Shown here piece by piece: positions 7,748 to 16,687 of a stretch of DNA of 64,000 nt. The first letter of the stretch is position 1. Each line of letters starts with the position of its first letter. The notes under the pieces are model-generated. The model did no database searches, had not been told where the DNA came from, and saw only the letters and a list, made by a program, of their open reading frames with translations. The DNA comes from an uncultured Thomasclavelia sp. GTDB lineage: Bacteria > Bacillota_I > Bacilli_A > Erysipelotrichales > Coprobacillaceae. The position numbers and the translations under genes were made by a program. The stretch spans positions 16,190 through 80,189 of the forward strand of contig NZ_CALUXO010000085.1 of assembly GCF_944324745.1 (NCBI RefSeq), given 5' to 3'.

Positions 7748-9172
7748 TTCAGTTACTTTTTCACGTTTTTTAATTGCTGGCATAATTAATCCAAGTGCAG
7801 TTAAAACAATTGGTGTAATTACATTTAAAATCATTGTAAAAGTATCAGTTGAATACATACCCATTAAACAGCAAGCTGCAGTTACGATAAAACACCACCA
7901 ACCAAAAATTTTAGCAATGGCCTGATTTTTGACAAAGCGATATTCAGCAGGGAATTTATCAAGCGCTCGACGAAGTGCTATGTAAGCTACAAATACCCAC
8001 AAATATCTAAGTGGCATACAGACAGAGTTTAATTTGTTTAATTGAGCTAAAACAGCTGCTGCTCCAGGAACAACTGATTGAATTAAAATAATAGCCCCAG
8101 ATAAAATACCAACCATCTTAATACCATTGATATAGGCACCATATTTATTTTTCTTCAATAATTTGGTTGGAATGAAAGTACGAGCATCTTCATTATCTAA
8201 TAACATTCTTAAAGGGGCATCAATACTTAATACTAAAGTTGAGAATTGTCCAATCATATTACATAATGCATAAATTATTAACAAAGCATCACCAACATGA
8301 TAATACTCACCTAAAGATTGGAAAGCCCAATAAGCACCGTTAGAAACATAAGAATTGAATGATTCTTCTGTTGCATTGATAACAGTTGGATCAAACATCA
8401 TTCCCATTGCAATTGTTCCTAAAATAGCACATACAACAACCATGATAGCTAAAGTAATCATTCCTTTAGGGAAACCTTTTGATGGATTTTCAACTTTATT
8501 AACATATGGAGATATTTTTTCACAACCTCCAACTGCAAAGACTAAAATTGAAAGGGATGTAAAGTAATTTACATTAAATTGGGGTATAATTTTATCCCAG
8601 CTAAAATCTAAAGAAACAAAGCCACCGTTAGGATTGATAACTGGTGCTGCAAACATCATTAGAATATATAAAATTGACATGACGAACATACTTGTACCAG
8701 CAATTGTAGCTAGTTTCTTTAATGGATTTAAACCACGACTGGCAACCCAACAAAAGAAAATAAAGACAACTAGTGTAGCTAATTGAATCCATAAAGTAGG
8801 GAAAGTATCATAAGTTTCAGCGTTTCTAAAAATAGCCCAACTTAATGCTTTTAAACCACCACTACCTTTACTTGCAATGTAAGTAATATGACATGCCCAA
8901 TAAGTCCATCCAGCATAGTATGCTAGTTTTGGACCCATTGTTTCATGAATCCAGGAACTGACACCACCACCAGAATTTTTAAAAGCTGATCCCAATTCTC
9001 CAACCATAAGAGCGTATGGAACAAAATATAGGGCAAACATCAAGATCCAGCTAAAAATTACTTGAATTCCATTGAAATAAACAAAGCCATTAACAACATT
9101 TCCAAAACCCCAGACAGTAGAAAATGCCATAAAGGCTAAGTTATACCATGTAATCTTTTTAGATTTTTCCAT
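7745..9172 (-). CDS. APC-superfamily amino acid permease (YjeM / glutamate-GABA antiporter type)
   Basis: This is a 475-aa integral membrane protein with about 12 hydrophobic segments and the APC entry motif (AFMAFSTVWGFGNVVNGF, residues 14-31), where the substrate main-chain site lies. SILVFAVGGCEKISPYV near residue 210 matches the TM6 region of the family. The start follows GGAGG. It probably exchanges or imports amino acids; the exact substrate cannot be read from sequence. The neighbouring aminopeptidase suggests a peptide/amino-acid theme. Confidence 0.85.
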   Translation of the reverse strand: MEKSKKITWYNLAFMAFSTVWGFGNVVNGFVYFNGIQVIFSWILMFALYFVPYALMVGELGSAFKNSGGGVSSWIHETMGPKLAYYAGWTYWACHITYIASKGSGGLKALSWAIFRNAETYDTFPTLWIQLATLVVFIFFCWVASRGLNPLKKLATIAGTSMFVMSILYILMMFAAPVINPNGGFVSLDFSWDKIIPQFNVNYFTSLSILVFAVGGCEKISPYVNKVENPSKGFPKGMITLAIMVVVCAILGTIAMGMMFDPTVINATEESFNSYVSNGAYWAFQSLGEYYHVGDALLIIYALCNMIGQFSTLVLSIDAPLRMLLDNEDARTFIPTKLLKKNKYGAYINGIKMVGILSGAIILIQSVVPGAAAVLAQLNKLNSVCMPLRYLWVFVAYIALRRALDKFPAEYRFVKNQAIAKIFGWWCFIVTAACCLMGMYSTDTFTMILNVITPIVLTALGLIMPAIKKREKVTE

Positions 9173-9416
9173 ATTTTTCCTCCTTTTTTCAATAAATCAA
9201 GTATTAAAATTGTTCTAATGTTTAAACATCAATACAATTTAACTAGTTCATTATAACACTAAACATCTAGAAGTGTAAAATTTTTAATATGTTTTATTAT
9301 GGAAACGTTTAGATTACTATGTTGTTTTGTTTTAAAAACCCATATTTTACTTCTATAGTTGCCTAATACTAAAGCAAAAATTTCAAGAAATAGTTTTTAA
9401 ACAATTATAAAAAATA
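9173..9416. other. Divergent intergenic region with a cre-like site
   Basis: This is a non-coding AT-rich stretch between two divergent genes. An ATGGAAACGTTTAGAT block (9299-9314) is one mismatch from the CcpA cre consensus (WTGNAANCGNWNNCW), so catabolite control of the permease is possible. No ORF with an RBS and no folded RNA is evident. Confidence 0.35.
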
Positions 9417-9445
9417 TTGTCGTGAACTATTTTATGCAATATAAT
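9417..9445 (+). promoter_or_regulatory. Sigma-A-like promoter upstream of the 543-aa protein gene
   Basis: TTGTCG (9417-9422), a 17-nt spacer and a perfect TATAAT (9440-9445), 78 nt before the start at 9524. Confidence 0.55.
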
Positions 9446-9523
9446 GATAATATCAGTTTAATGCAAAGAAAATTTTCAAAATAAGCAATATTAAAATAAA
9501 AAAGTAGATACGGGGAAATCATT

Positions 9524-11155
9524 ATGGAATACAAAGATTACATTAATAGTGTTATAAGTTTACTTGATGACATGGATGAATACGACAAAACGGTTTGGAT
9601 TTATGAATATGCTAGAAGACAAAATAAAGAAAATCGTAAAGCTTTTTTAGATTCTTTAACACCGCCAATAAAGAAAGTAATTAATTTTGATGAAAATGAA
9701 TTTCATGAATTTATTGAAGATGTAAAAAATCAGGCGCTATTTATTGAAACTAGAGAAGAAGAGTACTATGATGAAAGTATTCATAATGTAGAAACAAAAA
9801 CAATTTATTTGCAAAATTGTGAACTATTGACTAGGTTGAACTACTATATAAATATTGGAATTGATTTAATTGCTAATGAGGACAATGAAATTGGGTTCGA
9901 TGTTTTAGATCAAATATCACAATTAGTAATTACAACTAATAATGAATATGGTTATATTGAAGAACTTTCATTAAGAGATCTATTTGGTCGCAATTTAATT
10001 AAAACATCCAGATATAATTATTACCTTAATTTATTGTATGCAGCATTTACTCTACATAAAAGTATTACCGAGATTTATTTAATTTTTAAACAATACGATC
10101 ATCATGATATTCTTTTTAGCGATTTATTAGCATTTGGAAAACATGAACTTAATTTTGATCATCAATTTTATCAAGAATGGATCGACTTTCTTGAAAATGA
10201 ACCAGGTAATTTATCAGCATATTTAATTAAAGATGCTTGTTATTTGGATGGTGGTATTATTAAATTGTTGGCCACTATTGATACAATTGGAGAAATTCAT
10301 CCATTACTTTATCAAGAAGCTCTCAGTTATTATTTAAACCGAAATGATTATCAACAAATGGTCCAAATTGGATTACAGGCTTTAAAACGAATTCCTGAAC
10401 AATTCAAGATTCGTGCTAAAATTGCTGCAAGTATCAAACCTTATTATGATAATACATGTTATTTAAATGAAGTTATCTTTTTATCAGAACCAACTCCATA
10501 TAATTGTTTAAAATTATATAATGAAAATGTGGATTTTGATTATATAATTGAAACTTTTAAACAAATTAACTATCAAAATGATATCAGTTTAGTTTTAAAT
10601 GATGATGAATATGCTATTTGTCATATAGATGATAAACAACGGCTTCTATTAGAATTTTTATTAGGAAATATTGAAAAAGCAATTCAGTTATATGATGAAT
10701 CTAGAGGGTATCCACATTTAAGAGATACAGTGATTTTATTAGTTTTAATGCTTTTAAAATCAGATGATTATAAATATGTAGCTAATAGAGATATAATGAA
10801 TGATATTAAAAAACTTTTAAATATTCCTGAAGATAAGAATAATAGTTTTCAAATGTACTTTAAACTATGGAAACAATCATTAGTTATTTCACCTATACAA
10901 AAAGAAAAATTATTAAACTGGATCATTAAAGTTGTAACAACTATTGTTGAAAGAAAGTTAGAAAATAATGCGCTTGAAACTTATAAACAACTAGCAGATA
11001 TTATTGTGATTTTAGCACAAATCCTAGCTGAAAATAATATCATCGATGACGAACAGTCATACATAAAAAAATATTTACAAGAATATAATCATAAATATAC
11101 ATTTAAAGAACGATTAATTAATGCCAGTAAAATTATTACCCAAATAGAATATTAA
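9524..11155 (+). CDS. Uncharacterised all-helical (TPR-like) protein
   Basis: This is a 543-aa acidic cytosolic protein with no signal peptide, no TM segment and no catalytic motif I recognise. Regular helix-turn-helix periodicity through most of its length, with Tyr/Leu-rich helices (for example around residues 270-330), suggests an alpha-solenoid. It is monocistronic: its own promoter is upstream and a strong terminator follows. The function is unknown. I see none of the helicase or SWIM-associated motifs sometimes found near such proteins. Confidence 0.7.
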   Translation: MEYKDYINSVISLLDDMDEYDKTVWIYEYARRQNKENRKAFLDSLTPPIKKVINFDENEFHEFIEDVKNQALFIETREEEYYDESIHNVETKTIYLQNCELLTRLNYYINIGIDLIANEDNEIGFDVLDQISQLVITTNNEYGYIEELSLRDLFGRNLIKTSRYNYYLNLLYAAFTLHKSITEIYLIFKQYDHHDILFSDLLAFGKHELNFDHQFYQEWIDFLENEPGNLSAYLIKDACYLDGGIIKLLATIDTIGEIHPLLYQEALSYYLNRNDYQQMVQIGLQALKRIPEQFKIRAKIAASIKPYYDNTCYLNEVIFLSEPTPYNCLKLYNENVDFDYIIETFKQINYQNDISLVLNDDEYAICHIDDKQRLLLEFLLGNIEKAIQLYDESRGYPHLRDTVILLVLMLLKSDDYKYVANRDIMNDIKKLLNIPEDKNNSFQMYFKLWKQSLVISPIQKEKLLNWIIKVVTTIVERKLENNALETYKQLADIIVILAQILAENNIIDDEQSYIKKYLQEYNHKYTFKERLINASKIITQIEY

Positions 11156-11176
11156 TTAATAATAAATATTGAATTT

Positions 11177-11210
11177 AAATAGTATTACATCAGTAATACT
11201 ATTTAGTTTT
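11177..11210 (+). terminator. Rho-independent terminator
   Basis: AAATAGTATTAC (11177-11188), a 4-nt loop, GTAATACTATTT (11193-11204), then a T-rich tail. It ends the 9524-11155 transcript. Confidence 0.85.
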
Positions 11211-11324
11211 TAGCAGAGTAATTCTCAATTAATTGATAAAGATTTAAATATTATAAGTAGTCTGAATTTAAATTATCGGCTATAATATAGTCAACTAGAT
11301 ATCAATTAGGAAAGGAGGTTTCTA

Positions 11325-12071
11325 ATGATTTATGTATGTAGCGATATTCATGGTTGCATGGCTCGCTATCAGGAAGTATTAAATGTTATAAATGAAGACG
11401 ATTATTTATATATATTAGGCGATGTAATCGATCGAGGGGAAAATGGCATTGAAATTTTAATAGATATTTTAAATCGAGATAACATTACTGTTTTAATGGG
11501 AAATCATGAGTTTATGATGTATCAGGCGTTAGTAGCTAAAAAGCGCCTAGAATTATTTAATTGGATTCATCCACAAAATGGTGGAAAAACAACTTTGAAA
11601 AAATATCAACAATTAGATGATCAAACTAAAGAAAGATTATTAGATTTGCTTAAAAATATGCCTTTATATATAACCATTAATTTCAATAATAAAAATTATT
11701 ATCTATCTCATGGGACTTATTTGCCGATTGAAAATATCGAAAATCCTATTATCGAAAATATTAATATCCAATCAGCTTTTAAAATAGTTTGGGATTCACC
11801 ATTTACTAATCAAGCATTGATCAAAGATTATTGTCATTTCGATGTATATTTGCATGGACATAAATTTGTTCAACGTTTTACAGGTTTAGATAATTATCAA
11901 GCAATGATTTGGAATACAGTAGATAAAGATGGTCGTGCTATAGATATAATTGATTTAGATGGTGGTTGTGCCTGCATTGGAAATCCTCATGTAAAGACAA
12001 CTTCTTTGATATTATATAATTTAAGTACCGATAGTTATCAATATTTCTTTAGTTTAGATAGCGAAAAATAA
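11325..12071 (+). CDS. Metallophosphoesterase, bacterial PPP-type protein phosphatase
   Basis: This is a 248-aa protein with all PPP signatures: SDIHG (residues 7-11), GDVIDRG (about 32-38), GNHE (about 61-64), then LSHG and LHGHK further on for the distal metal ligands. The family contains Ser/Thr phosphatases (PrpA/PphA) and diadenosine tetraphosphatases; without more sequence context the substrate is open. The start has a strong AAAGGAGG RBS. It lies 48 nt before the NAGK-like gene and is probably cotranscribed with it. Confidence 0.88.
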   Translation: MIYVCSDIHGCMARYQEVLNVINEDDYLYILGDVIDRGENGIEILIDILNRDNITVLMGNHEFMMYQALVAKKRLELFNWIHPQNGGKTTLKKYQQLDDQTKERLLDLLKNMPLYITINFNNKNYYLSHGTYLPIENIENPIIENINIQSAFKIVWDSPFTNQALIKDYCHFDVYLHGHKFVQRFTGLDNYQAMIWNTVDKDGRAIDIIDLDGGCACIGNPHVKTTSLILYNLSTDSYQYFFSLDSEK

Positions 12072-12119
12072 ATATGTAATAAGATATATGAATATTAATA
12101 TAGAGGGGAGATAAATATT

Positions 12120-12836
12120 ATGAATGATTCATATAAATTAAAAGCTGATTTATTAACAGATGCTTTACCATATATGCAGGATTTTGAAGGAAAAACGATG
12201 GTAATTCAATATAGTTGTAATAACATCGCAACTCCTGAAGAAGAAAAGAGGATCATGCAAGATATTGCGTTATTGCATTTTGTCGGAGTTCATCCAATAG
12301 TGGTTCATTCAAGTAAAAAAGGAACTGATATTTTTAGAGAAAATAAACGAATTGCTGCTTTATTAGAAACAAACAATTTAAAAGCAATTGGTATCTGTGG
12401 TATTGATTTGCAGACAATTAATATCTTAATTGATAATCAGTATATCCCAGTCATTATGCCAAATGATATTCAAACGGAAGATGAAAATATTTTAGCTGAA
12501 GATGTTGCAAGAAAAATAGCAGTAGAATTAAAAGCTGATAAGTTGATTTTTATGTCTAAAGATAAAGGTTTATTAGACGATGATGGTAACTTGATACCTA
12601 TTATGTCTTTAGATAATCTTATCGAATATAACAAAAATCATGAGCAAAAAGGTTTTCTTGATTTAAAAGTACAAAATGCAATCAAAGCTATTAACGGTGG
12701 AGTACATCGAGTACATATTATTGATGGCTTAGCTGAACATAGTATTTTAGTTGAATTATTTAGTGTTAAAGGTATAGGAACAGCAATACTTGATAGTTTA
12801 GATAATTTATATAAGCATGAGATAGATAATTCCTAA
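12120..12836 (+). CDS. Degenerate acetylglutamate-kinase-like protein (AAK fold, active-site residues altered)
   Basis: The order and flavour of ArgB are clear: GKTMVIQYSCN (residues 24-34), LLHFVGVHPIVVH (51-63), a NILAEDVARKIA segment, KLIFMSKDKGLLDDDG and a C-terminal HIIDGLAEHSILVELF. At 238 aa it is shorter than the usual 280-300, with the gap in the middle. The catalytic Lys of V-I-K-Y-G-G-N is Gln30 and the glycines are Ser-Cys; the HGGG loop is HSSK (63-66). The Lys in GFLDLKV is kept. No other arginine genes are near. It may be a regulatory or altered-substrate paralogue. Array 2 starts just downstream. Confidence 0.75.
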   Translation: MNDSYKLKADLLTDALPYMQDFEGKTMVIQYSCNNIATPEEEKRIMQDIALLHFVGVHPIVVHSSKKGTDIFRENKRIAALLETNNLKAIGICGIDLQTINILIDNQYIPVIMPNDIQTEDENILAEDVARKIAVELKADKLIFMSKDKGLLDDDGNLIPIMSLDNLIEYNKNHEQKGFLDLKVQNAIKAINGGVHRVHIIDGLAEHSILVELFSVKGIGTAILDSLDNLYKHEIDNS

Positions 12837-13007
12837 AGATATATTATAATATCTGTCGATGTTTATTTGGTAAAAATAGCCGAGGTTCGACAGATTTATT
12901 TCTAAATAGTATAAATTATTTTATCGATAATAACAAATAATATGTAAAATATTATAAAACTTAAATATTTCAATGATTATTATAGCTATCTATTCAAAAA
13001 ATAACGG
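12837..13007 (+). promoter_or_regulatory. CRISPR leader 2 with an inverted repeat matching leader 1
   Basis: ATCTGTCGA (12851-12859) and TCGACAGAT (12887-12895) form a perfect 9-bp inverted repeat around a 27-nt loop. GTAAAAA sits at loop positions 11-17, as in leader 1. The 113 nt after the 8-bp core are AT-rich and end in ACGG at the first repeat (115 nt and the same ACGG in leader 1). The rest of the two leaders is not alignable by eye. Confidence 0.8.
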
Positions 13008-13596
13008 GTTATTAATCTAATCATTATATGAAATGTAAATGTTCGTGCTTATTGTTTGATTTGGAATGAGTGGTTTGTTATTAATCTAATCATTATATGA
13101 AATGTAAATAGATGAGCGAAAACAGGCCAATAATAATCAAATCGCGGTTATTAATCTAATCATTATATGAAATGTAAATTTATTCATCACCACTTAAAAA
13201 ATCATCTACTTGTACGTTATTAATCTAATCATTATATGAAATGTAAATAAGGGGAATGAGGTCAAAAGTTTTATCGACTATTGGGTTATTAATCTAATCA
13301 TTATATGAAATGTAAATAAGTCTTGGAACAACAACAATAAGAAAGGGGCGTTAGTTATTAATCTAATCATTATATGAAATGTAAATTTTAAAGCATATTT
13401 TCTAGCATAAGAACTACTAGCGCCGTTATTAATCTAATCATTATATGAAATGTAAATGGCCTACAACATCAAACAGGAACGGGCCAACGAAAAGCGTTAT
13501 TAATCTAATCATTATATGAAATGTAAATGAGACATCTGTCTTTGTGAATGTTACTTGTTTATCGTTATTGATCTAATCATTGTATGAAACAAAAAT
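13008..13596 (+). CRISPR. CRISPR array 2: 9 repeats of 33 nt, 8 spacers, no cas genes adjacent
   Basis: The repeats are the same as in array 1 (GTTATTAATC...ATGTAAAT). Starts: 13008, 13077, 13147, 13216, 13285, 13354, 13425, 13496, 13564. The last copy (13564-13596) is degenerate (GTTATTG, TTGTATGAAACAAAAAT), marking the distal end. Spacers are 35-38 nt. It is likely served in trans by the cas operon about 10 kb upstream. Spacer 1 (13041-13076) reads in frame as VRAYCLIWNEWF, resembling a Microviridae capsid motif. Confidence 0.98.
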
Positions 13597-13737
13597 AATC
13601 AATATGCCATTGGATTAACAATTCAATGACAATTAATCAATTATATTATATAATTTTACATATATGTTAGGTTTTAGTTTGTTAATAAATATAAATTTTA
13701 GAAAGGAGAGCCTCATTATAAAGAGCGGACGTGTATT

Positions 13738-14022
13738 ATGAATCCATCAATCGATCCAATTAAAACAGGTTTAAAAATTAAAACACTTATGATTCAAAAC
13801 GGTATTACAGCTCGCGATATTCAAGAAGAATTATCATTAGGTTGTGTTCAAAGTGTTTATCGCTGGTTAAATGGTAAATCTTTGCCAAGCGTTGATAATT
13901 TATATGCTTTAAGTTATATTTTTAATGTTACTGTCGATGAACTAATTTGTGGAAATCGAGAGCAATTTAAGAAACCATATATAGTAAAAGAAATTATATT
14001 TTCTTATCAATTATACAATTAA
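13738..14022 (+). CDS. XRE-family helix-turn-helix regulator
   Basis: This is a 94-aa protein. An HTH_3 domain spans about residues 8-65: GLKIKTLMIQNGITARDIQEE, then QSVYRWLNGKSLPSVDNLYAL as the recognition helix region, with VTVDELI ending the domain. A short non-conserved tail follows. Such single-domain regulators bind operators as dimers; the target is unknown. The best SD (AGGAG, 13704-13708) is 29 nt before the ATG. A weak GAGCGG is closer, so the start is uncertain, although no other in-frame start codon lies between. Confidence 0.8.
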   Translation: MNPSIDPIKTGLKIKTLMIQNGITARDIQEELSLGCVQSVYRWLNGKSLPSVDNLYALSYIFNVTVDELICGNREQFKKPYIVKEIIFSYQLYN

Positions 14023-14285
14023 TACAAATATTTTAATAACTTCCATAAATAACATTTCTAGTTTTACAAAACAACATAATTTACTTTCCCAAATGTTCAT
14101 CCAAGGCATTTTTTATTATTTCTGTTTGATAGATTTTTAAATTTTATGATTAACCTTATTTTTATAATAATAAAATTTAGATAAGGATGTTTTTTATATT
14201 AGCTGAACGTGTTTATTTAAAAAATATTCTTTTACATCTATTAAATTTTGTTTATAATTTAGTGTGTGAAAAAGGAGAATTATGG
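14023..14285. other. Intergenic stretch without recognisable features
   Basis: This is AT-rich DNA between the XRE gene and the CobW-like gene. An open frame upstream of the GTPase start (from 14187) is hydrophobic and lacks an RBS, so I treat it as non-coding. AAGGAG at 14272-14277 serves the GTPase start. Confidence 0.5.
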
Positions 14286-15224
14286 ATGATAAAGATTGAT
14301 TTAATTACTGGTTTTTTAGGAGCAGGGAAAACAACATTTATTATTAATTATGCGAAATATTTAGTAGAGCAGGGACAAAAAATTGGTATTATAGAAAATG
14401 ATTTTGGAGCTGTTAATGTTGACATGATGCTATTGCAAGATAGCCTAGGGGATAAGTGTGATTTAGAAATGATATCAGGTGGTAGTGATATCGAGACTCA
14501 TCGTCGACGTTTTAAAACTAAATTAATTGCAATGGGAATGTTAGGCTATGATCGTGTATTAATAGAACCTTCTGGAATATTTGATGTTGATGAATTTTTT
14601 GATTTGTTATATGAAGAGCCTATAAATAATTGGTATGAAATCGGTAGTGTAATTGCCATTGTTGATGCAAAATTAGAAACAGAATTATCAAAAGAATCTA
14701 ATTTTCTATTAGCATCACAAATTGCTAAAGCTGGAAAAGTTATACTAAGTCGCAGTCAAGATGCAAGTAAGACTGATATTGATCAAACCATTGCTCATTT
14801 GAACCAAGCATTAAAGCAAGTTCAGTGTAATCGTAAAATTGACAATGATGTAATCATAAAAAATTGGTCTGATTTTAAAGACCAGGATTATCAAGAAATC
14901 GTCAATTCTGGATATATCAATGAAGATTATCAAAAGATGCATTTTAAACAAGAGGAAGCTTATAGTTCATTATATTTTATGAATATTAAAACTACTGCAT
15001 CACAATTAAGTAAACAGGTTGCTAAAATCTTCAAGGATCAAAATTGTGGCAATGTATTTAGAATTAAAGGATTCATTAATGATGATAACTGGCTGGAATT
15101 AAATGCCACCAGACATGAAATAACAATCAATTCTATAAAACAAGGACAAGAAATAATTATTGTAATTGGTGAAAATCTTAATCATGATTTAATCGAAAAA
15201 TATTTATTAAATAAAGTCGTCTAG
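14286..15224 (+). CDS. CobW/P47K-family GTPase, lacking the CxCC metal motif
   Basis: The family comprises metallochaperone-like GTPases. The start is the ATG at 14286 (MIKIDLITG), 8 nt after AAGGAG. Walker A is GFLGAGKTT (residues 8-16), followed by NDFGAVNVD (about 36-44) and DRVLIEPSGI (about 90-99) as the Walker B/switch region. Canonical COG0523 proteins carry a CxCC motif after the NDFG strand; here the position reads MISGGSDIETH, without cysteines. A CobW C-terminal-like half follows. At 312 aa the length is normal. Zinc or cobalt delivery should not be assumed. Confidence 0.85.
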   Translation: MIKIDLITGFLGAGKTTFIINYAKYLVEQGQKIGIIENDFGAVNVDMMLLQDSLGDKCDLEMISGGSDIETHRRRFKTKLIAMGMLGYDRVLIEPSGIFDVDEFFDLLYEEPINNWYEIGSVIAIVDAKLETELSKESNFLLASQIAKAGKVILSRSQDASKTDIDQTIAHLNQALKQVQCNRKIDNDVIIKNWSDFKDQDYQEIVNSGYINEDYQKMHFKQEEAYSSLYFMNIKTTASQLSKQVAKIFKDQNCGNVFRIKGFINDDNWLELNATRHEITINSIKQGQEIIIVIGENLNHDLIEKYLLNKVV

Positions 15225-15296
15225 TCATGGCAGCTATTTACTAAAATCCATAATTAATGTTATATTGTTAGTACATTGCATAAAAGGGGGGATATT

Positions 15297-15779
15297 ATGG
15301 ATAATCAATTAACATTTAGATTTGCAACTGAAGAAGATGTTGCTTTAGTTTTAAAATTTATTAAAGGAATAGCTGAATATGAAAAAATGCTCGATCAGGT
15401 AGAGACAAATGAAGAATTATTACATGAATATTTATTTGAAAAAAAACGAGCTGAAGTAATATTTGCTGTGGTTGATAATGTTGAAGTAGGATTTGCACTA
15501 TTTTTTCACAACTATTCAACTTTTGTTGGAAAATCCGGATTATATTTAGAAGATATTTTCGTTTGGCCAGAATATCGAGGAAAAGGATATGGAAAAGCAA
15601 TTTTTAAACAGTTAGTTAAAATTGCTCATGATCGTGATTGTGGTCGAATGGAATGGGTATGTTTAAACTGGAATCAGCCAAGTATTGATTTCTATTTATC
15701 ATTGAATGCCAAACCAATGGATGAATGGACTACATATCGTCTAGATAAAAAAGCAATTGAAGATTTATTAGACAAGTAA
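15297..15779 (+). CDS. GNAT N-acetyltransferase (diamine/spermidine acetyltransferase-like)
   Basis: This is a 160-aa single GNAT domain. The start is the ATG at 15297 behind GGGGG; an upstream in-frame TTG is not needed. The acetyl-CoA loop is EYRGKGYGKAIFKQL (about residues 90-104), preceded by LYLEDIFVWP and followed by MEWVCLNWNQPSIDFYLSL. This set is typical of the SSAT/diamine acetyltransferase branch. The substrate is inferred from resemblance only. Confidence 0.85.
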   Translation: MDNQLTFRFATEEDVALVLKFIKGIAEYEKMLDQVETNEELLHEYLFEKKRAEVIFAVVDNVEVGFALFFHNYSTFVGKSGLYLEDIFVWPEYRGKGYGKAIFKQLVKIAHDRDCGRMEWVCLNWNQPSIDFYLSLNAKPMDEWTTYRLDKKAIEDLLDK

Positions 15780-15810
15780 TTCACAATTGTGAATTAAATG
15801 TGAATTACTT
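15774..15810. repeat. Intergenic palindrome A at the end of the GNAT gene
   Basis: AAGTAATTCAC (15774-15784) pairs with GTGAATTACTT (15800-15810). Nested inside is TTCACAATTGTGAA. It overlaps the GNAT stop, so it may act as a terminator (a weak TTTAAAA tail follows) or an operator for the DUF89 gene. It resembles palindrome B at 16688-16728. Confidence 0.6.
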
Positions 15811-15831
15811 TAAAACAGGATGTGATTATAA

Positions 15832-16683
15832 ATGCAGATGAATGAAAAATGTTTACCTTGTTTAATTAATCAAGTTATTAAAGTTGCTAATATTACAAAT
15901 TGTAATAATCGGGATTTACTTTATCAAAAAGTATTTAAACAGTTAGGTGAGATGGAGTTTAAAAAATCTAACCCCGAAATAATAGGAATAATTTTTGAAT
16001 TAGTGAAAAAACATTTAGATAATTCTGATCCGTATCATGATATTCGAAAATATTATAATGATATGTTCCTAAATCATTATAAACAATTTGAAACCAAGAT
16101 AACTGATCTGAAAACAGCTGTAAAATATGCTATTATTGGCAATATTATTGATTTTAGTCCGATTGAAAATCAAGAGATTAATAATATTGATGATTGGTTT
16201 GCAAATATCGATGATTTAACATTAACGATTGATGATGTTAATAAAATGATTGATGATATCCAAAAAGCTAATCAAATACTATATTTAGGTGATAACTGTG
16301 GTGAAATCTGTTTAGATAAATTATTACTTAAACAGATTAAATTGATTAATCCTAAAGTTAATTTGTATTTTGGCGTAAGAGGAAAACCAGTTGTTAATGA
16401 TTCGATTGAGGCTGATGCATATTATGTCGGTATTGATCAATATGCTAATATTATTAGTAATGGTGACAGTTCACTTGGAACAGTAATATCACGTACTAGT
16501 GAATCATTTAGACAGATTTTTGAAGATAGTGATTTTGTCATTGCAAAAGGACAGGCAAATTTTGAAAGTTTATCTGAGGAAAATAAAAAAATCTACTTTT
16601 TATTAATGGTAAAATGTGCTGTAATTGCCAACTATATAAAAGTGCCACAGAAATCATTGATTTGTTATTATAAGGGAGATTAA
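15832..16683 (+). CDS. DUF89 / ARMT1-like damage-control phosphatase
   Basis: This is a 283-aa protein. An N-terminal CLPC pair (MNEKCLPCLINQ, residues 3-14) marks subfamily I. Metal-site motifs follow: LYLGDNCGEICLD (about 150-162) and FGVRGKPVVNDSIEAD (about 180-195), then VIAKGQANFESL. DUF89 proteins are metal-dependent phosphatases that clear damaged or overflow sugar-phosphate metabolites. It is flanked on both sides by related palindromes (15774 and 16688), which hints at local regulation. Confidence 0.85.
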   Translation: MQMNEKCLPCLINQVIKVANITNCNNRDLLYQKVFKQLGEMEFKKSNPEIIGIIFELVKKHLDNSDPYHDIRKYYNDMFLNHYKQFETKITDLKTAVKYAIIGNIIDFSPIENQEINNIDDWFANIDDLTLTIDDVNKMIDDIQKANQILYLGDNCGEICLDKLLLKQIKLINPKVNLYFGVRGKPVVNDSIEADAYYVGIDQYANIISNGDSSLGTVISRTSESFRQIFEDSDFVIAKGQANFESLSEENKKIYFLLMVKCAVIANYIKVPQKSLICYYKGD

Positions 16684-16687
16684 AAGC

